Assembly: GCA_039583695.1 (NCBI GenBank)
Contig: JAVKSL010000120.1
Location: 1-7,568, forward strand
Reading direction: 5' to 3'
DNA from: JAVKSL01 sp039583695
GTDB lineage: Bacteria > Actinomycetota > Acidimicrobiia > Acidimicrobiales > JAJPHD01
DNA: 7,568 nucleotides
The notes under the pieces were generated by a model, which was not told the DNA's origin, did not search any database, and was given only the letters and a program-made list of their open reading frames with translations. Positions 6,573-7,568 of the stretch are shown here, piece after piece (the first letter of the stretch is position 1; each line of letters starts with the position of its first letter). The position numbers and the translations under genes are program-made.

Positions 6573-6930
6573 TGGGGCCGACACCGGTCGAGGCCATCAC
6601 CCAGGCCGACAAGCGCGCCAACCTGCCGATCAGCGACGCCCAGGAGTTCGTGGCCCCCGAGATCGACCAGCCAGTCGTCCGCTACCCGCGCGACTCCACC
6701 CTCGACCCGCAGATGGTGTGGAGGGGAAAGGATGCCCTCGACGGGGAGGACCTGGTCGCCGACGCTCTGGCCATCTACATCCAGGAGAAGATCGACCCCC
6801 GCGTCATCGTCGAGAACCTCCGTCGAACCGCCGCGGCCCCGGAGGACGAGCCCGGGCTGATCCGTTCGACTCCTTCGGCGCTCAGCACGGCCACAACCGG
6901 CTGGAGGTCCTGCATCAGCTCTTCACCACT
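6572..6930 (+). pseudogene. N-terminal fragment of a type III restriction-modification methyltransferase (Mod)
   Basis: Residues 4-80 carry the conserved N-terminal signature of type III Mod proteins: TPVEAI, DKRANLP, RYPRD (37-41), LDPQMVWRGKD (44-54), then IYIQEKIDP (68-76) and a helix ENLRR. Mod modifies adenines in the recognition site and partners with a Res helicase-nuclease. The family is usually over 500 residues and its catalytic motifs (an FxGxG-like SAM-binding site and a DPPY-type motif) are missing. At 6859 a one-base frame change (CTGATC for CTGGATC) would read on as EPGLDPFDSFG, close to what Mod proteins have at that place, after which similarity is lost. The 3' limit is approximate. 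No res gene is nearby, so no working restriction system is present in this window. Confidence 0.72.
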
Positions 6931-7510
6931 GGGCCGTGGCTCCCGCCACACCCTGCGGCGGAACCTGGACGGTTACACTATCACGCGCAACCCTGGAGCG
7001 AAGGGGAAGGACTTGATGGGCATCTATAACCCCCGGCGGGAGCTAGCCACCTTTGCAGCCGGGGGTAGCTGGCCCGATCGCTTTATGCTCACGACGGAGG
7101 GCGTCGTCTTGGAGATCCCGAGGGTTCCTTCACTTGATCCTGTCTTTGCTCGGCACGCCGCGGGCCTGGACTGCGACGTGAGGACCTACTGGTCTATGTG
7201 CAGCGTGGTCGGATACCCCGATTCCCTGGTAGCCTTCAACATCCGGTTCGATCCGCCGCTCACCGATCTGCGGATTCTCTTCTGGGCCCGTCAATCCAGG
7301 GAAGTTCTCGACTCTCTGCTTGACAGCGACTGGCTGGTCCTCATGAGCCGCGACGCGGTCGACGCAGCGCTTGCCCGTCAGCCACACCCGGACTCCGTGC
7401 GGGTCCCCATAACCGGCGACAAGACCCCCGTTCTGGACTTTCTTGCCGCCCAGCCATCTTTCGCGCAGCGGGAGGGCGGCTGGGACGTCATGGTCCCAGA
7501 CCTCCGGTAA
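6572..7510 (+). CDS. Chimeric open frame: type III Mod N-terminus joined to an unrecognised protein
   Basis: The frame is open for 312 residues from GTG 6572 to TAA. Residues 1-95 are the N-terminal region of a type III DNA methyltransferase. Residues 96-148 in this frame look non-native, rich in Ser and Arg. From about residue 149 (Met codon 7016) a coherent protein resumes: MGIYNPRREL, TTEGVVLEIPRVPSLDPVFARH, CDVRTYWSMCSVVGYPD, VAFNIRFDPPLTDLRILFWARQ, then a helical LDSLLDSDWLVLMSRDAVDAAL and a C-terminus ending WDVMVPD. I do not recognise this second part; it has no membrane segment or signal peptide. It may be a separate 164-residue gene from ATG 7016 with its own ribosome binding site. 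The 312-residue fusion is probably an accident of frame, not a real protein. Confidence 0.6.
   Translation: MGPTPVEAITQADKRANLPISDAQEFVAPEIDQPVVRYPRDSTLDPQMVWRGKDALDGEDLVADALAIYIQEKIDPRVIVENLRRTAAAPEDEPGLIRSTPSALSTATTGWRSCISSSPLGRGSRHTLRRNLDGYTITRNPGAKGKDLMGIYNPRRELATFAAGGSWPDRFMLTTEGVVLEIPRVPSLDPVFARHAAGLDCDVRTYWSMCSVVGYPDSLVAFNIRFDPPLTDLRILFWARQSREVLDSLLDSDWLVLMSRDAVDAALARQPHPDSVRVPITGDKTPVLDFLAAQPSFAQREGGWDVMVPDLR
7001..7010 (+). promoter_or_regulatory. Possible ribosome binding site for an independent start at ATG 7016
   Basis: AAGGGGAAGG is purine-rich and lies five bases before ATG 7016. It coincides with the point where the open frame regains protein-like sequence. It supports a separate gene 7016-7510 (164 residues). 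Confidence 0.45.
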
Positions 7511-7531
7511 TGAATTCACGCTGAGGCGCTG

Positions 7532-7557
7532 ACCAGGAGGTCCTTGGGACCCCTGGT
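7532..7557 (+). terminator. Hairpin downstream of the last gene, possible terminator without U-tract
   Basis: ACCAGG-A-GGTCC (7532-7543) pairs with GGACC-CCTGGT (7547-7557) across a TTG loop, giving 11 base pairs with one bulged A. It begins 22 bases after the TAA at 7508-7510. No run of T follows, as is common for proposed terminators in high-GC actinobacteria. An inverted-repeat protein site is the alternative. Confidence 0.5.
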
Positions 7558-7568
7558 TGCGAAACCGG

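Noticed and set aside
7030..7065. Inverted repeat CCCCCGGC / GCCGGGGG shortly after ATG 7016
   Set aside because: Eight-base GC-only arms with a 20-base loop inside a coding frame are common in GC-rich DNA and have no further support as a regulatory hairpin.
6225..7520. Exact direct repeat TGAATTCACG at 6225-6234 and 7511-7520 as possible attachment sites
   Set aside because: A 10-base repeat is expected many times by chance in a window this size, it has no integrase or tRNA beside it, and it does not bracket a sensible unit.
1..7568. CRISPR array, tRNA, rRNA, insertion sequence or origin of transfer
   Set aside because: No regularly spaced repeats, no tRNA-like cloverleaf or rRNA signature, no transposase or terminal inverted repeats were seen, and an oriT would be expected upstream of the relaxase, outside the window.

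Overview
The window is GC-rich throughout, uses GC-ending codons, TGA stops and several GTG starts, and all supported genes lie on the + strand. Together with the protein families this points to a high-GC actinobacterium, perhaps the Acidimicrobiia, although the lineage is a guess. It reads as the accessory or mobile part of a genome (conjugative plasmid or integrative element), not housekeeping DNA.

Layout. (1) 2-2530: the 3' part of a MobF (TrwC/TraA-type) conjugative relaxase-helicase, with the metal-binding histidine motif and the helicase motifs, cut off at its 5' end by the window edge. (2) 2531-5675: a tightly packed run of small genes behind the relaxase, joined by 4-base stop/start overlaps or short gaps. 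It holds a conserved mobile-element protein (2596-3012), a 62-residue orphan (3009-3197), a protein with a winged-helix-like C-terminus that is split by an amber codon (3205-3657, continuing to about 3850), a conserved actinobacterial protein of about 284 residues (4058-4912), and a second, frame-broken copy of the 3205 family (4909-5675). (3) 5700-6537: another conserved small protein and an excisionase-like HTH_17 protein. (4) 6538-7568: a probable leaderless promoter, the N-terminal piece of a type III restriction-modification methyltransferase (Mod), an unrecognised protein in the same open frame, and a hairpin that may be a terminator.

The main original observation is that 3205-~3850 and 4909-~5510 are diverged paralogues flanking the 4058 gene, and both are interrupted. 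The first has an in-frame TAG at 3655 with clearly homologous sequence continuing beyond it in the same frame. The second needs four frame changes, all in the same direction, each explained by one missing base in a run of identical bases; the Mod fragment shows the same kind of break. This is either decay of accessory genes or a run of single-base deletion errors in the assembly. Raw reads would decide.

How the genes may work together: the relaxase-helicase nicks and unwinds DNA for conjugal transfer. The genes behind it look like an accessory or regulatory module of the same element, with at least two wH/HTH-like DNA-binding candidates. The excisionase-like protein would control excision or transcription, and the Mod remnant may be what is left of a cargo or target gene. 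No integrase, coupling protein, replication gene of known type, tRNA, rRNA or CRISPR array was found.
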